A DNA stretch of 64,000 nucleotides from Methanosarcina acetivorans C2A. GTDB taxonomy: Archaea; Halobacteriota; Methanosarcinia; Methanosarcinales; Methanosarcinaceae. The notes under the pieces were generated by a model, which had not been told where the DNA came from, searched no databases, and saw only the letters and a list, made by a program, of their open reading frames with translations. The stretch lies in the NCBI RefSeq assembly GCF_000007345.1, contig NC_003552.1:4898001-4962000 (forward strand). The letters run 5' to 3'. This document shows positions 19,316 to 28,600 of the stretch, in pieces; the first letter of the stretch is position 1, and every line of letters begins with the position of its first letter. The position numbers were made by a program, and so were the translations under genes.

Positions 19316-19338
19316 TATATTTACTGTCCGTAAATATA
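19316..19338. promoter_or_regulatory. Perfect palindrome between gpmI and the acetate permease gene
   Basis: Arms TATATTTAC (19316-19324) and GTAAATATA (19330-19338) with a 5-base spacer. It lies about 120 bases upstream of both divergent genes. The right arm merges into a TATA-like AAATATAAG for the plus-strand gene. An operator is plausible. Confidence 0.45.
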
Positions 19339-19466
19339 AGTATTAATAATTACATACTTCACCAAAAGGTAAAAAAGAGACAGCAAAAACGGCAGCGTAG
19401 TCTCTATGTATTTCTTATAGGAAGTTCAGGTAAAATCTCCGAATAACGGGAAGGAGGATTGGAATC

Positions 19467-20072
19467 GTGAGTGAAGACATTAAAGATGTTATGAACATTC
19501 GTGATGTAAAAATAAAGGATTTAAGCGCAAACCCTGCTCCACTGGGTTTGATGGGGTTCGGAATGACGACTGTACTGTTGAATATACACAATGCAGGATT
19601 CTATCCATTGGGAGCAGTGATTCTTTCTATGGGTATTTTCTATGGTGGACTAGGCCAGGTCATTGCCGGGATCGAGGAATGGAAAAAAGGTAATACTTTC
19701 GGAGCTACAGCTTTCACCTCTTACGGACTTTTCTGGCTCACTCTGGTGGTAATTGTCCTGCTTCCTAAATTTGGAGATAATTTTGCAGGACTGGCTCTAA
19801 CCCCAACAGATTTTGCTGCGTACCTGTTCCTGTGGGGACTTTTTACCCTTTACATGTTCATAGGAACACTGAAAGCAACAAGGGCTCTGCAGGTGGTATT
19901 CCTTTCCCTTACAATTCTCTTCTTCCTGCTTGCCGCTGGGAACTACATGGGAAATCCAGCAATAATCAAGATTGCAGGCTATGAAGGAATTTTCGTAGGG
20001 TTTTCAGCAATTTACGCTGCCATGGGTCAGGTACTGAACGAGGCGTATGGCAAAAAGATAGTTCCACTCTAA
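19467..20072 (+). CDS. aceP: GPR1/FUN34/YaaH-family acetate permease
   Basis: 201 aa with six hydrophobic helices. The family signature [18 protein letters not shown] is at residues 21-38 and the later [20 protein letters not shown] is the second conserved block. Members of this family carry acetate or succinate, and the Methanosarcina member is thought to supply acetate for aceticlastic growth. The start is a GTG preceded by GGAGG. A long leader (over 100 nt) separates it from the TATA-like box near 19335. It is followed by a clear hairpin terminator, so it is monocistronic. The symbol rests on family resemblance. Confidence 0.88.
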   Translation: MSEDIKDVMNIRDVKIKDLSANPAPLGLMGFGMTTVLLNIHNAGFYPLGAVILSMGIFYGGLGQVIAGIEEWKKGNTFGATAFTSYGLFWLTLVVIVLLPKFGDNFAGLALTPTDFAAYLFLWGLFTLYMFIGTLKATRALQVVFLSLTILFFLLAAGNYMGNPAIIKIAGYEGIFVGFSAIYAAMGQVLNEAYGKKIVPL

Positions 20073-20104
20073 AAAGGCGCATGAAGGTTCAGGAATGTTT
20101 TTTT

Positions 20105-20127
20105 GGGCTATTAAGCCCATTTTTTTA
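20105..20127 (+). terminator. Hairpin plus T-run after the acetate permease gene
   Basis: GGGCT-ATTA-AGCCC forms a perfect 5-bp stem followed by a run of seven Ts, 33 bases after the stop codon. Confidence 0.75.
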
Positions 20128-20448
20128 TTAAACCTTTCATACTCACTTATTTTCCATTAGCTATTTCATCGGCTGTCTTTTGGCTATTTTAGTTAGGTTG
20201 ATTAGCTGCGTATCGTTGATTTTTGTCAGCTATTTTATCAGTAATTTTATCAGCCATTTTCATCAGCCGGTTTTATCACCTATTATTTAGATAATGTTCA
20301 AAGCTGTCGTTAGTCCGAATCGGTCTTTAACAGAGCAGATTCATTTCCATATTTTATGTGATTTTTAATAAAACACTTATTTTTTACTACAATTTTACTT
20401 TTCAATAATAACTGTCACCAGACAAGGTGAAGTAAGTGGGAAAGCAGG
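20128..20448. other. AT-rich intergenic region
   Basis: No gene. There are degenerate repeats of TCAGCTATTTTATCA type between 20150 and 20285, with no clear unit boundary, and an AT-rich stretch that may hold the old promoter of the downstream pseudogene. Confidence 0.5.
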
Positions 20449-21665
20449 ATGGATCTCAAAATCGACTGGAATGAACTCTGGAAAGAAAAAATGGAATTGC
20501 AGAGTAAAACACAGATGAACACCGATTGCACAAATATGTGGAAAAGGAAAGAGAGTGCAAAAAGGTTCTGGGAAATGTCTCTGGAAAATAAGGATCGGAT
20601 TGAAAAAACTCTGAAAGGGATGCCTCTTACCCCGGAGTCCAGAGTCCTTGATATTGGAGCGGATCCCGGAAACCCGGCAATTCCTCTCACTGATAGGGTT
20701 GCACATGTAACAGCAGTCGAACCTGCAGAGGGGATGAAGGGGGTTCTGAAACAAAATATAGAGACCTATGAGATCGGGAATATCGACTGCGTCTGTGAAC
20801 TACCGCTAAACTAAAGATTTAGAGGCTTCCTGAGTCATCCTCCCGGCCAATGTTGGCGAGTCATACAAGCTCTGCCCCTCGTTCCAAAGGTGAAACAGAA
20901 TGTGAACGTGAGATTATACTTGAGATGCTTTCCAGCTTCCGTTTTTCTCCGGCTTGACGTTCCCGATCCCTTCAGGTATGAGGATACCCCGTTATCCAAC
21001 TTCTCAGCTTGATTTTCGCATTTTGGTTGAGATAACAGTATCGATATTATAATATAGTTAAGAATACAAGCTTATTTGCAGAATCAATATCAGGAGAATG
21101 TTGAGAAGTTGGCGCTTATCCCCCTGGGCTTAAAAACTCAGGGTTTTGTGCTTCTTCATATAAAGACTGAGATCTTCATATAAAGACTGGGAAGCTGTTG
21201 ACATAGAGGCTGACCTCTGCCCTCCTTACGATGTCGTGTTTGCATCTTACTCTTGGGTATGAAAGATATCCGGACCTCAATCCGGAAAACAATTGACTTA
21301 TCTTCAGGATATGTTTACCTTTACTGGTTTACAGGAGATGCCCTGGACATACACTCTCAAAAACTCTGACCTATCCTCATGGATGTGAATACAGGCAGGG
21401 CCCAAAGGCAGACATCCTTTACAATGTGCTCTATAATATGAGGATCTATCCGGATGTGAAGGTCTTTCCTTTTGAGCACAAAAACAGCTTTGAAAACCTC
21501 GAAGCAGCCCTTGAACACTTTAAACCCCCAGTAAGCGGCATTTTCACCTGAGCAGGAAGAAATCTCAGGGCCTACCTCCAGGAAGTGCTTGAGGAAGAAA
21601 TGTGGCTCTTGTGCAAAAGGGCAGGAGTACGAGGGTCAAGATGTGGTGGAAAGTTTCTGCCTTTT
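20449..21665 (+). pseudogene. Decayed SAM-dependent methyltransferase, interrupted by an insertion
   Basis: The 5' part (to about 20795) translates as a class I methyltransferase N-terminus ending in SRVLDIGADPGN and HVTAVEPAEGM; the usual GxGxG loop is damaged (GADPG). Reading frame homology resumes at about 21185 with VDIEADLCPPYDVVFASYS, then, in shifting frames, GMKDIR, GYVYLYWFTGDA and YNVLYNM-like and FPFEHKNSFENLEAA segments, to about 21660. In-frame stops and several frameshifts are present in this second half. About 380 bases of unrelated sequence separate the halves. The gene is dead. Intact relatives are small SAM methyltransferases of unknown substrate in methanogens. Confidence 0.85.
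20798..21180. mobile_element. Probable IS200/IS605-derived non-autonomous element
   Basis: This segment interrupts the methyltransferase pseudogene. Its left part (GAACTACCGC...GGCTTCCTGAGTCA) and right part (CCTGGGCTTAAAAACTCAGG hairpin followed by GTGCTTCTTC) look like subterminal hairpins of archaeal IS200/IS605 elements. A related copy of the right part occurs at 24896-24960. An internal inverted pair, CCAACTTCTCA (20996-21006) and TGAGAAGTTGG (21102-21112), is perfect. No intact tnpA or tnpB is present. The family assignment is from recall of end structures and needs a database comparison. Confidence 0.5.
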
Positions 21666-21669
21666 GAAG

Positions 21670-22378
21670 GGAAATTTAACATCAGGTGACTTTTTCTCCA
21701 TATTTAGGAGTACAATATTTCAGACCCCCTTTCTTGCATGAAAAGTATGAACAAATATTACTGATAGAAATAGTTTGCGAAATCCGTATATAGCAGATTT
21801 GGACGTGCGCCCTCAGTGGGAGATTCCACATTTAAGCTCAAAGGAAAGTTTTTTTGCCTCAGTAAAAGTCGGAAGGGAAAAATTATCCATACCCTCTTTT
21901 GCCTGTGTTTTTGCCCTTTTTTCTTCCGAACTCTGACGCCTCTTCAAAGAGCGAAGAGACGAGTAGCAACCATAAAAGCTGCAAAATCTATGTCCATGCT
22001 ACTCAGAATAAGCTATTTCATAAGAATTACATATGTTATTTTTGTGAAAATTGTCAACCTTAGAATATGAATAGATATAGTCATGTTTTTTTTAAAAATG
22101 TAGAACTTGACATTTCAGAGACGCGTTGATACTCGAGTAAAGTTTTGATCTTGCAAAATCCGTGCTTTTGTGGGCTTTCAAGTTTTTAGAATAACGGAAT
22201 CCGTTGCTATTTAATGAGTTCAGGGGAGAATAAATCATCTGTATAAATATAATAGTTAGTTTATCAACTTATTAGTTAGTTCAATGGTATACAGTTTGTT
22301 TAGTATTGCATTAATTATACCGATCTGTTGAAATTATATTGAAATAATAATATTAGAAAGTCGTACAGAATTAGCTTC
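21670..22378. other. Intergenic region, no gene seen
   Basis: About 700 bases. Short open frames exist (for example 21816-22070) but have biased composition (Phe/Cys/Arg), no ribosome site and no recognisable domain. The last 150 bases are AT-rich and probably contain the promoter of the UbiA-family gene. Confidence 0.5.
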
Positions 22379-23302
22379 ATGGGCTTCAATGTATTTTCTG
22401 GAAATTTGAGACACATTTTCAAGTACCGCAGAACGATCAATTCGAGATATAGAGAAGAAAATGCCACTTTTGAACTTCTAAAAAGTTCTATTTTAGTTGC
22501 ATTCTCAGGCGCGTTAAGAATACACATAGCATTTCTATTATTACACATACAATCAAGCATACAAACCTGTATTGCAGGTAGTCTAATTATTTATACTGTG
22601 TACACCATAGACAGAGCTCTGGAGTCTGAAGAAGATACTGTAAACCGGACAGAACTAAAGGGCTCGAATAAAAAAATTGGACTCGCAGTTTCACTACTGG
22701 CTTTTATGATCGGAACTTATATCCTGGCAAAAGAAGGAATGCTTGCACTTGCATTCGTACCTCTCATAACTGGCTATCTGTACAGTAAAGGCATAAAAAT
22801 TGGCAAGTTCGCCTTGAAACTCAAAGGGGGACTTGGGATGAAGAACATTATTGTAGGGATTACCTGGGGAATTTTTATTACAGGGCTTGCAGGCAGTGGG
22901 TGTGGAAATCTGACCCCTATTGTTCTGGTATTCATTTTCTTCGGTGTAAAACTCTTTATTAACTCTGCCATATATGATTTCAGGGACGTTAAAGGAGACA
23001 CCCTTGCAGGCATCAAGACCCTGCCCGTAAGCCTCGGAATCCAGAAAACCCGCAATCTTCTTTCTGCCATGCACCTTCTCTCCCACCTGGCACTTGGAAT
23101 TGCCCTTATCCACGGAATTCTTGCTTTTGAACCTCTTGTAATTATCTACAGTTTCATTTGCGGGCTGATCTGCATTCAGAGCCTTACAGTTCCTGAGGAT
23201 GAGAAACCTTCTTCCCAAAAACTTGAAAGGACAGTGCTTGTGGACGGAGAATCCGCTTCAATTGTCGGGCTCAGGATGATTACAGGGGCTCTTATTGCAT
23301 AA
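22379..23302 (+). CDS. UbiA-family prenyltransferase
   Basis: 307 aa with about eight hydrophobic helices. Two Asp-rich motifs typical of the UbiA superfamily are visible: YTIDRALESEEDTVNR (about residues 76-90, a shortened first motif) and IYDFRDVKGDTLAGIKTLP (Asp200, 203 and 207). Such enzymes join a polyprenyl diphosphate to an acceptor in the membrane. In Methanosarcina candidate products include methanophenazine or lipid intermediates; the sequence does not decide. The first motif lacks the usual NDxxD order, so activity on a standard substrate is uncertain. The gene is monocistronic. Confidence 0.75.
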   Translation: MGFNVFSGNLRHIFKYRRTINSRYREENATFELLKSSILVAFSGALRIHIAFLLLHIQSSIQTCIAGSLIIYTVYTIDRALESEEDTVNRTELKGSNKKIGLAVSLLAFMIGTYILAKEGMLALAFVPLITGYLYSKGIKIGKFALKLKGGLGMKNIIVGITWGIFITGLAGSGCGNLTPIVLVFIFFGVKLFINSAIYDFRDVKGDTLAGIKTLPVSLGIQKTRNLLSAMHLLSHLALGIALIHGILAFEPLVIIYSFICGLICIQSLTVPEDEKPSSQKLERTVLVDGESASIVGLRMITGALIA

Positions 23303-23562
23303 AGACCTGAATATGAAAAGATTCCTATCAAAAAACTCGGACAAAAACCTAACCGAAAATACATCTGGAGCAAGACTTTTAAGTTAAAAGCATTTACCAA
23401 AAGAGTGAGTACGGAAGGTAGAGAGCCAGGTCAAACAGGTTTTGAACAGGCCAGACTGGAAGATCAAGCCTCTTCATCAGCTATCCTTCAATTTTATTTT
23501 ACAGCTTTTCCTCATTCAGACTCTCGAAAGTCTGTAACCGAAGGGAATTACAATCCTCAGGT

Positions 23563-24348
23563 TTACAGATTCTTTATCTCAACTGCATTCTCTTTGTAAT
23601 ATTTAAAAAGTTCTTCACCCCATTTAATTGACGAAGAGTCAAAACCCACAAGGTCATGCCTCGGATCAAAGGTTCCGTTTTTGAAAAACAGTGAAAGTGA
23701 CATAAACCTGTCTGTTACGACAAAAGCTACCTTTGCACTGTCGTAGACATGGAAACTTGTGTGTTTGTGCTTAAGAAATTCTTCAATCTCAGCATTGTGT
23801 TCACTTTTTATTTTGAAAAAGACATTGGGTGTAACAATTATAGAGATAGGGATATTCCTGCGAGCCAGCTCAAGAAACATTGAGGGATAACTAGGGAGGA
23901 AAATGGATGAAAAACCCATAAAACGACCGGAAGTCAGAACATTTTCCATGAACGCTTTATGCGAATCATAAATATGTTCGTGCTCGTCTTTTACAACTCT
24001 ACACTCTTTCAGCTCCTGAATTCGGTTCAGCAACGGTTCCGGAATTGCGACAAGGTCATGGTCTCTCCAGAAGTCTTCGTTTGCTTCTATAGCTGTCAGA
24101 GTATCAAGGAAAGGCCTGTAGTATATAGCTGAAACCTTTCCCAGGGAAGTCAACCGATACATTCCTTCCTGTCTTACAATTAAATTGGCGGTCTCCATTT
24201 CCTTCAGGCGAGGTAGAATCTCCGGGGATCTCACATCGAAGTATTCCTTGATATCCGAAAGGGTTTTTGGGCTCTCCTGAAGCAAAAATAAGATTTCTTT
24301 TCGTTTTTCAGAAAAGGTTAGGATGCTTAAAAGTCCAGTTGATTTCAC
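23563..24348 (-). CDS. Winged-helix transcriptional regulator with FilR1/DUF1724 domain
   Basis: 261 aa. Residues 1-80 form an ArsR-like winged helix (KRKEILFLLQESPKTLSDIKEYF, then PEILPRLKEMETANLIVRQEG). The C-terminal domain is DUF1724/FilR1, with the FMENVLTSGRFMGFSSIFLPSYP segment. Relatives in Methanosarcina include the Msr regulators of methyltransferase expression, so a role in substrate-specific methanogenesis control is possible but not shown here. Two identical palindromes lie 146-342 bases upstream and may be its binding sites. The neighbours (UbiA-family gene, purH) give no clue to the target. Confidence 0.85.
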   Translation of the reverse strand: MKSTGLLSILTFSEKRKEILFLLQESPKTLSDIKEYFDVRSPEILPRLKEMETANLIVRQEGMYRLTSLGKVSAIYYRPFLDTLTAIEANEDFWRDHDLVAIPEPLLNRIQELKECRVVKDEHEHIYDSHKAFMENVLTSGRFMGFSSIFLPSYPSMFLELARRNIPISIIVTPNVFFKIKSEHNAEIEEFLKHKHTSFHVYDSAKVAFVVTDRFMSLSLFFKNGTFDPRHDLVGFDSSSIKWGEELFKYYKENAVEIKNL

Positions 24349-24493
24349 ACATATCAGCCCATGATTTTTTATACTGTCTCCGGGGTCGTTGGAGAGTTAC
24401 TGTTGAAAGGTAAGTACTCCGGCTTTGATTTGAAGTGGCGAGATTTTGATTTTTTTAATTCTTTTCATCTTTTATATTGAATAGAGGTGGCAC

Positions 24494-24512
24494 TTATATC
24501 AGGATGATATAA
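24494..24512. promoter_or_regulatory. Palindrome copy 1 upstream of the FilR1 regulator
   Basis: TTATATC and GATATAA arms with a 5-base spacer (AGGAT). The same arms and spacing recur at 24672-24690. Likely operator. Confidence 0.5.
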
Positions 24513-24671
24513 TATTGCTAGAATGGTATACGAATTCAAGATATATTATCTTTTTCAAGAGTATACTTGATTCTTAATAATTTTTTCAGATATATAGATG
24601 GTTTATGTACCGGTACTTCGAAAATGTAAAATTTCCAGTTGAAAAAATGTGGATAACTTTATAAATAATTT

Positions 24672-24690
24672 TTATATCGCAATGATATAA
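24672..24690. promoter_or_regulatory. Palindrome copy 2 upstream of the FilR1 regulator
   Basis: TTATATC and GATATAA arms with spacer GCAAT, centred 178 bases from copy 1. The arms are identical in both copies while the spacers differ, which favours a protein-binding site over chance AT-richness. Confidence 0.5.
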
Positions 24691-24895
24691 AATTATTCCA
24701 TCAATATATGGTTAAAACATGAAGATTCAGCACATCAGCTGAAAATCAGGGATAAAAAATTAACATTTAAGGCCCGGCCTTTTGCTGAATTATTAATTAG
24801 AGTACACAGCTCCAGCAAGGGAGTAAATTCCAGGATGATTTTGCAAGAAATTAGGAAAAGTTGCTTGCAAACTAAACCCGGAAACACAGCATTGT

Positions 24896-24960
24896 TAATC
24901 AGGGATATCCACCTGAGCTTAAAGACTCAGGGGTTTTACGCTTCTTCGTATAAAAGCTTC
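24896..24960. repeat. Solo copy of an IS200/IS605-like end
   Basis: The sequence CCTGAGCTTAAAGACTCAGG plus GGTTTTACGCTTCTTCGTA forms an imperfect hairpin and matches 21112-21170 over about 55 bases with few changes. No transposase gene or opposite end was found next to it. Confidence 0.6.
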
Positions 24961-25110
24961 AACTCCGCAAACTTCATACAATCCAGACCCTGCTATCCTG
25001 AAAAATAATTCTGAAATGAGAATGGACCCTGCCCCAGGATGCAGGGTTACTCGAGATTTTGCATGAGCTCAGGTGTATGCCCTGAGTTTTTCGTTGTCAG
25101 AACTGATTTT

Positions 25111-26727
25111 TCAGTGGAGGAAATGCCGCATGCCTGTAAAAACCATGGCAATTCCAAGCCTGTTTGCAGTAGCAATAACTTCGTTGTCCCGGATAGATCC
25201 GCCCGGGGAGACAATATAACGAATGTTATTTTCTGCTGCATGGACTACGCTGTCATCGAAGGGGAAGAAAGCATCCGATGCCATTACACATTCGGACAGA
25301 ATCTTCTGGCAATATTCTTCGAAGGCTACAGCAGGCTGCTCACGTTCATAGATTACCTTCAGATTTTCAACTGCCTTTGTGGCTGCCAGTTTGCGGATCG
25401 AGTCGACCCTGTTAGGCTGTCCTGCCCCCATACCCAGCACCATGAAATATCCAGGCTCATATTCGTGGGCAAGGATCACGGCATTGGATTTTGTGGCTTT
25501 GCAGGCTTTAAGGCAGAACTCCGAAAGGGTGCGTTTGCCTTCGGGATAGGAAACTTCGGTAACAGATTCCCATTTGTCATAGATACCTATATCCCGGCTC
25601 TGCTTGAGCATGCCTCCGATTACGTATTTGTAAGTGTATTCCGTCCCGAAAACCTCTCTTAGTTCCGGAAGCTTCAGGAGCCTCAGATTTTCACTTTTAT
25701 TTTTCAGGTATTCAAGAGCATCGGGCTTGAAATCAGGAGCAAGAATGATTTCTATGAATTTCCCGTTCAGAAAAGTTGCAGCTTCGAGGTCAAAAGTTTC
25801 ATTTGTACAGATTATGCTCCCATAAGCCGAAATCGGGTCTCCGTCCCAGGCAGCCTGCAGGGCCTGAAGGAGAGTGTCTCCAGTGGCAAGTCCGCAAGGG
25901 TTATTGTGTTTTACAATTGCTACTGCAGGAGAGGCATTTCCCAGCTCTTTGACCGTCTGAAGGGCATTGTCAGCATCAACATAGTTGTTGTAGGAAAGTT
26001 CTTTTCCATGGAGCTGAACTGCTTTTGCCAAACTCGGGCCTTCGATACCGGGATCTTTGTAGAAACAGGCACTCTGGTGCCAGTTCTCTCCATAGCGGAG
26101 TTTGACCCCATCGGTAAACTTCAAGCGCAGCACCTCTTCTCCAAGCAGGGTCCTGCTCAGATAGGTATCGATGGCTGCATCATAGTCAGCGGTATGCCTG
26201 AAAGCTTTAACCGCGAGGTTAGCACGGGTTTTGTCAGAGATTATCCCACTTGAGCGCAGTTCCTTAAGGACATGCCCGTAGTCCGAAGGGTTGGATATTA
26301 CTGTTACCGAACGATAGTTCTTAGCTGCCGAACGGAGGAGGGTCGGGCCCCCGATGTCTATGTTTTCGATGGCTTCTTCAAGTTCCACACCCTCTTTGGA
26401 AATCGTTATTTCAAAGGGGTACAGGTTCACGGCAACCAGATCTATGAGGGAGATATCTTCTTTTTCAGCTTCCTCCATCTGTTCTTTGCTTTCCCGCAGA
26501 CATAGGAGCCCGCCATGAATTCTCGGGTGGAGAGTTTTGACTCTTCCCCCCATCATCTCCGGATAGCCTGTGACCTCCGAGACATCGGTAACCTCGATGC
26601 CGGCGTCGCGAAGGATTTTCGCAGTCCCGCCTGTTGAGATGATCTTCACGCCAAGTGCTTCAAGCCCGCGTGCAAATTCCGTAATTCCTGTCTTGTCCGA
26701 GACGCTGAGCAGTGCCCTTTTTACCAA
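25111..26727 (-). CDS. purH: Bifunctional AICAR formyltransferase / IMP cyclohydrolase
   Basis: 538 aa, normal length. It catalyses the last two steps of IMP synthesis: formylation of AICAR and ring closure. The N-terminal cyclohydrolase part shows SVSDKTGI and ISTGGTAK, and [14 protein letters not shown]. The transformylase part has [12 protein letters not shown] and the C-terminal [10 protein letters not shown] and [10 protein letters not shown] blocks. Many archaea use PurP and PurO instead, so a bacterial-type PurH marks the Methanosarcina lineage. The start is a TTG with GGTGA eight bases upstream. It has no operon partner here. Confidence 0.96.
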
Positions 26728-27112
26728 AAAATCACCAATATACTTGGTTTAAAAATTATTAGCTATAAAACTTATGGTTTACACATTATTTTATCAGCGA
26801 AAAATTTTGTTATTGAAGAAAATCAGAGTTAAATCCCTCAAATGCAACATTTCTGTTAACATTTGATCATGAACCTCATGGATTTCTAGTTCTTTAAGTT
26901 TTTGGTATTTTATAACTATTTTTTTCGCTTCCTCTGAGATAAGAACCTTCTTTCGGAATAAAAGTTTAGGTGAAATATTTATTTTCAGGGACAGAAAAGA
27001 ATGAGGAGTAAAGGAGTAGTATTCCTCAGAATTATTCTTTCGATCTGCTCCTGATTTTGAAATTCAATTTTAATTTTACTTTTGAACTCATTTTTGAGAA
27101 TCAGGAAAAAAG
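26728..27112. other. Divergent promoter region purH / flavoprotein
   Basis: About 385 AT-rich bases between two divergent genes. No open frame of interest and no clear palindrome were seen. Confidence 0.5.
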
Positions 27113-28477
27113 ATGGGGGAACCGATGGAAAAGGAGTACGATATTATAATTCTCGGGACAGGCACTGCAGGCAGAACCCTTGCAGGCAGGGCAAAGTCCT
27201 CTGGATTGAAGTTTGCTATTATTGATTCGAGGGAGTACGGAGGTACCTGCCCTCTTAGAGGGTGCGATCCCAAAAAAGTTCTTGCAGGCGCATCGGAAGC
27301 TACGGACTGGAACAACAGGCTTATAGGCAAAGGTGCAGGGACAGAGAAACCTTTGGAAATCAATTGGTCTTCACTTATCGAATTCAAGAGAACGTTTACC
27401 AGGGATTATCCCCGTGAAACCGAGAAAATGTTCGCAGATATGGGAATTGATATGTATCACGGGAGGGCTAATTTTGAGAATGAGAATACCATACTTGTCG
27501 GGAAAGATAAACTTAAAGGGAAATATATTTTCCTTGCAACAGGCTCAAAACCGCGAAAACTGAACATCCCGGGGGAAGAATACCTTATAACAAGTGAAGA
27601 ATTCATGGAAACCGAGAAGTTCCCTGAAAAGATAATTTTTGTAGGGGGCGGGTATGTCTCTTTCGAGTTTGCACATATTGCCTTGCGAGCAGGGGCGGAA
27701 GTTTTAATTTTGCACAGGAGCGAAAAGCCCCTGAGAGATTTTGATTCCGAGATGGCGGATCTGCTTGTCAGAGCTTCTGAGGCTGCAGGGATGAGGATTC
27801 TTACAGACAGGCCGGTGGTAGCTGTCGAAAGAGAAGGGGACAGATTTCTGGTCAGGGCCGAGTACAAAACCGAAACCGGATCCGAAACACAGACTTTCAA
27901 TGCAGACATGGTAGTAAACGGTGCAGGTCGAACGCCTGATATCGAAGACCTGCGGCTTGAAAATGCCGGGATCACAGCCGAAAAAAAAGGGATTATAGTT
28001 GATAAGCACATGCAAACTTCAAATCCTCGCGTTTATGCTGGAGGAGACTGCACTGCCGAAGGCATGCAGCTTACTCCGGTAGCAACCCTGCAGGGGGAAA
28101 TCGCAGCAGCCAATATCTTCGATGAGAATAGAGCTGAAATAGATTACACAGGCATTCCGAGTGCAGTATTTACCATTCCTGTCCTGGCCTCGGTCGGAAT
28201 CACCGAAGCAAAAGTTAATGATAAACACAGAGTAATTTTCCGTGACCGCAGTAAATGGAGCACCACCAGAAGAGCAGGATTGGAATTTGCAGCCTCAAAG
28301 ATAATCGTAGATGAAACAAACGATCACATCGTGGGAGCCCATATTCTGGGACCGAATGCCGAAGAGGCCATCAATATATTTGCTACGGCAATGCAGCTTG
28401 GGCTAAGGGCATCCAGCATAAAGAAAATGGCGTTCACCTATCCAACGACGTGTTCCGATATTCGTTATATGCTGTAA
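27113..28477 (+). CDS. FAD-dependent disulfide-reductase-like oxidoreductase
   Basis: 454 aa of the glutathione reductase/dihydrolipoamide dehydrogenase/mercuric reductase superfamily. FAD motif ILGTGTAGRTLAG near the start; redox cysteines 46 and 51 in GGTCPLRGCDPKK (CxxxxC); NAD(P) motif FVGGGYVSFEFAHIAL; second FAD motif NPRVYAGGDCT. The C-terminal dimer domain ends FTYPTTCSDIRYML, so the catalytic His-x-His-Pro-Thr of classical reductases is replaced by Tyr-Pro-Thr. The substrate is therefore likely not glutathione or lipoamide in the usual way. ATG at 27113 and ATG at 27125 are both possible starts. Confidence 0.85.
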   Translation: MGEPMEKEYDIIILGTGTAGRTLAGRAKSSGLKFAIIDSREYGGTCPLRGCDPKKVLAGASEATDWNNRLIGKGAGTEKPLEINWSSLIEFKRTFTRDYPRETEKMFADMGIDMYHGRANFENENTILVGKDKLKGKYIFLATGSKPRKLNIPGEEYLITSEEFMETEKFPEKIIFVGGGYVSFEFAHIALRAGAEVLILHRSEKPLRDFDSEMADLLVRASEAAGMRILTDRPVVAVEREGDRFLVRAEYKTETGSETQTFNADMVVNGAGRTPDIEDLRLENAGITAEKKGIIVDKHMQTSNPRVYAGGDCTAEGMQLTPVATLQGEIAAANIFDENRAEIDYTGIPSAVFTIPVLASVGITEAKVNDKHRVIFRDRSKWSTTRRAGLEFAASKIIVDETNDHIVGAHILGPNAEEAINIFATAMQLGLRASSIKKMAFTYPTTCSDIRYML

Positions 28478-28600
28478 ACTCCAGTTGTGTGGGAACAAGT
28501 TATCTGAGATTTATCTTTACTCGTTATTTGGACTTGTTAACCTGATTCATTGCCTTGACCATACCTTAACCCGAAAAAGGTAAAATAAAAAGAGATCCAG

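Larger units (their letters stand above)
24349..25110. other. Regulatory gap between purH and the FilR1 regulator
   Basis: About 760 bases without a gene. It holds the two palindromes listed separately, AT-rich promoter-like sequence and, near 24900, a fragment of an insertion-element end. Confidence 0.6.

Noticed and set aside
21816-22070. 84-aa plus-strand open frame
   Set aside because: No ribosome site, odd composition and no domain.
25039-25662. 207-aa plus-strand open frame
   Set aside because: Antisense shadow of purH.
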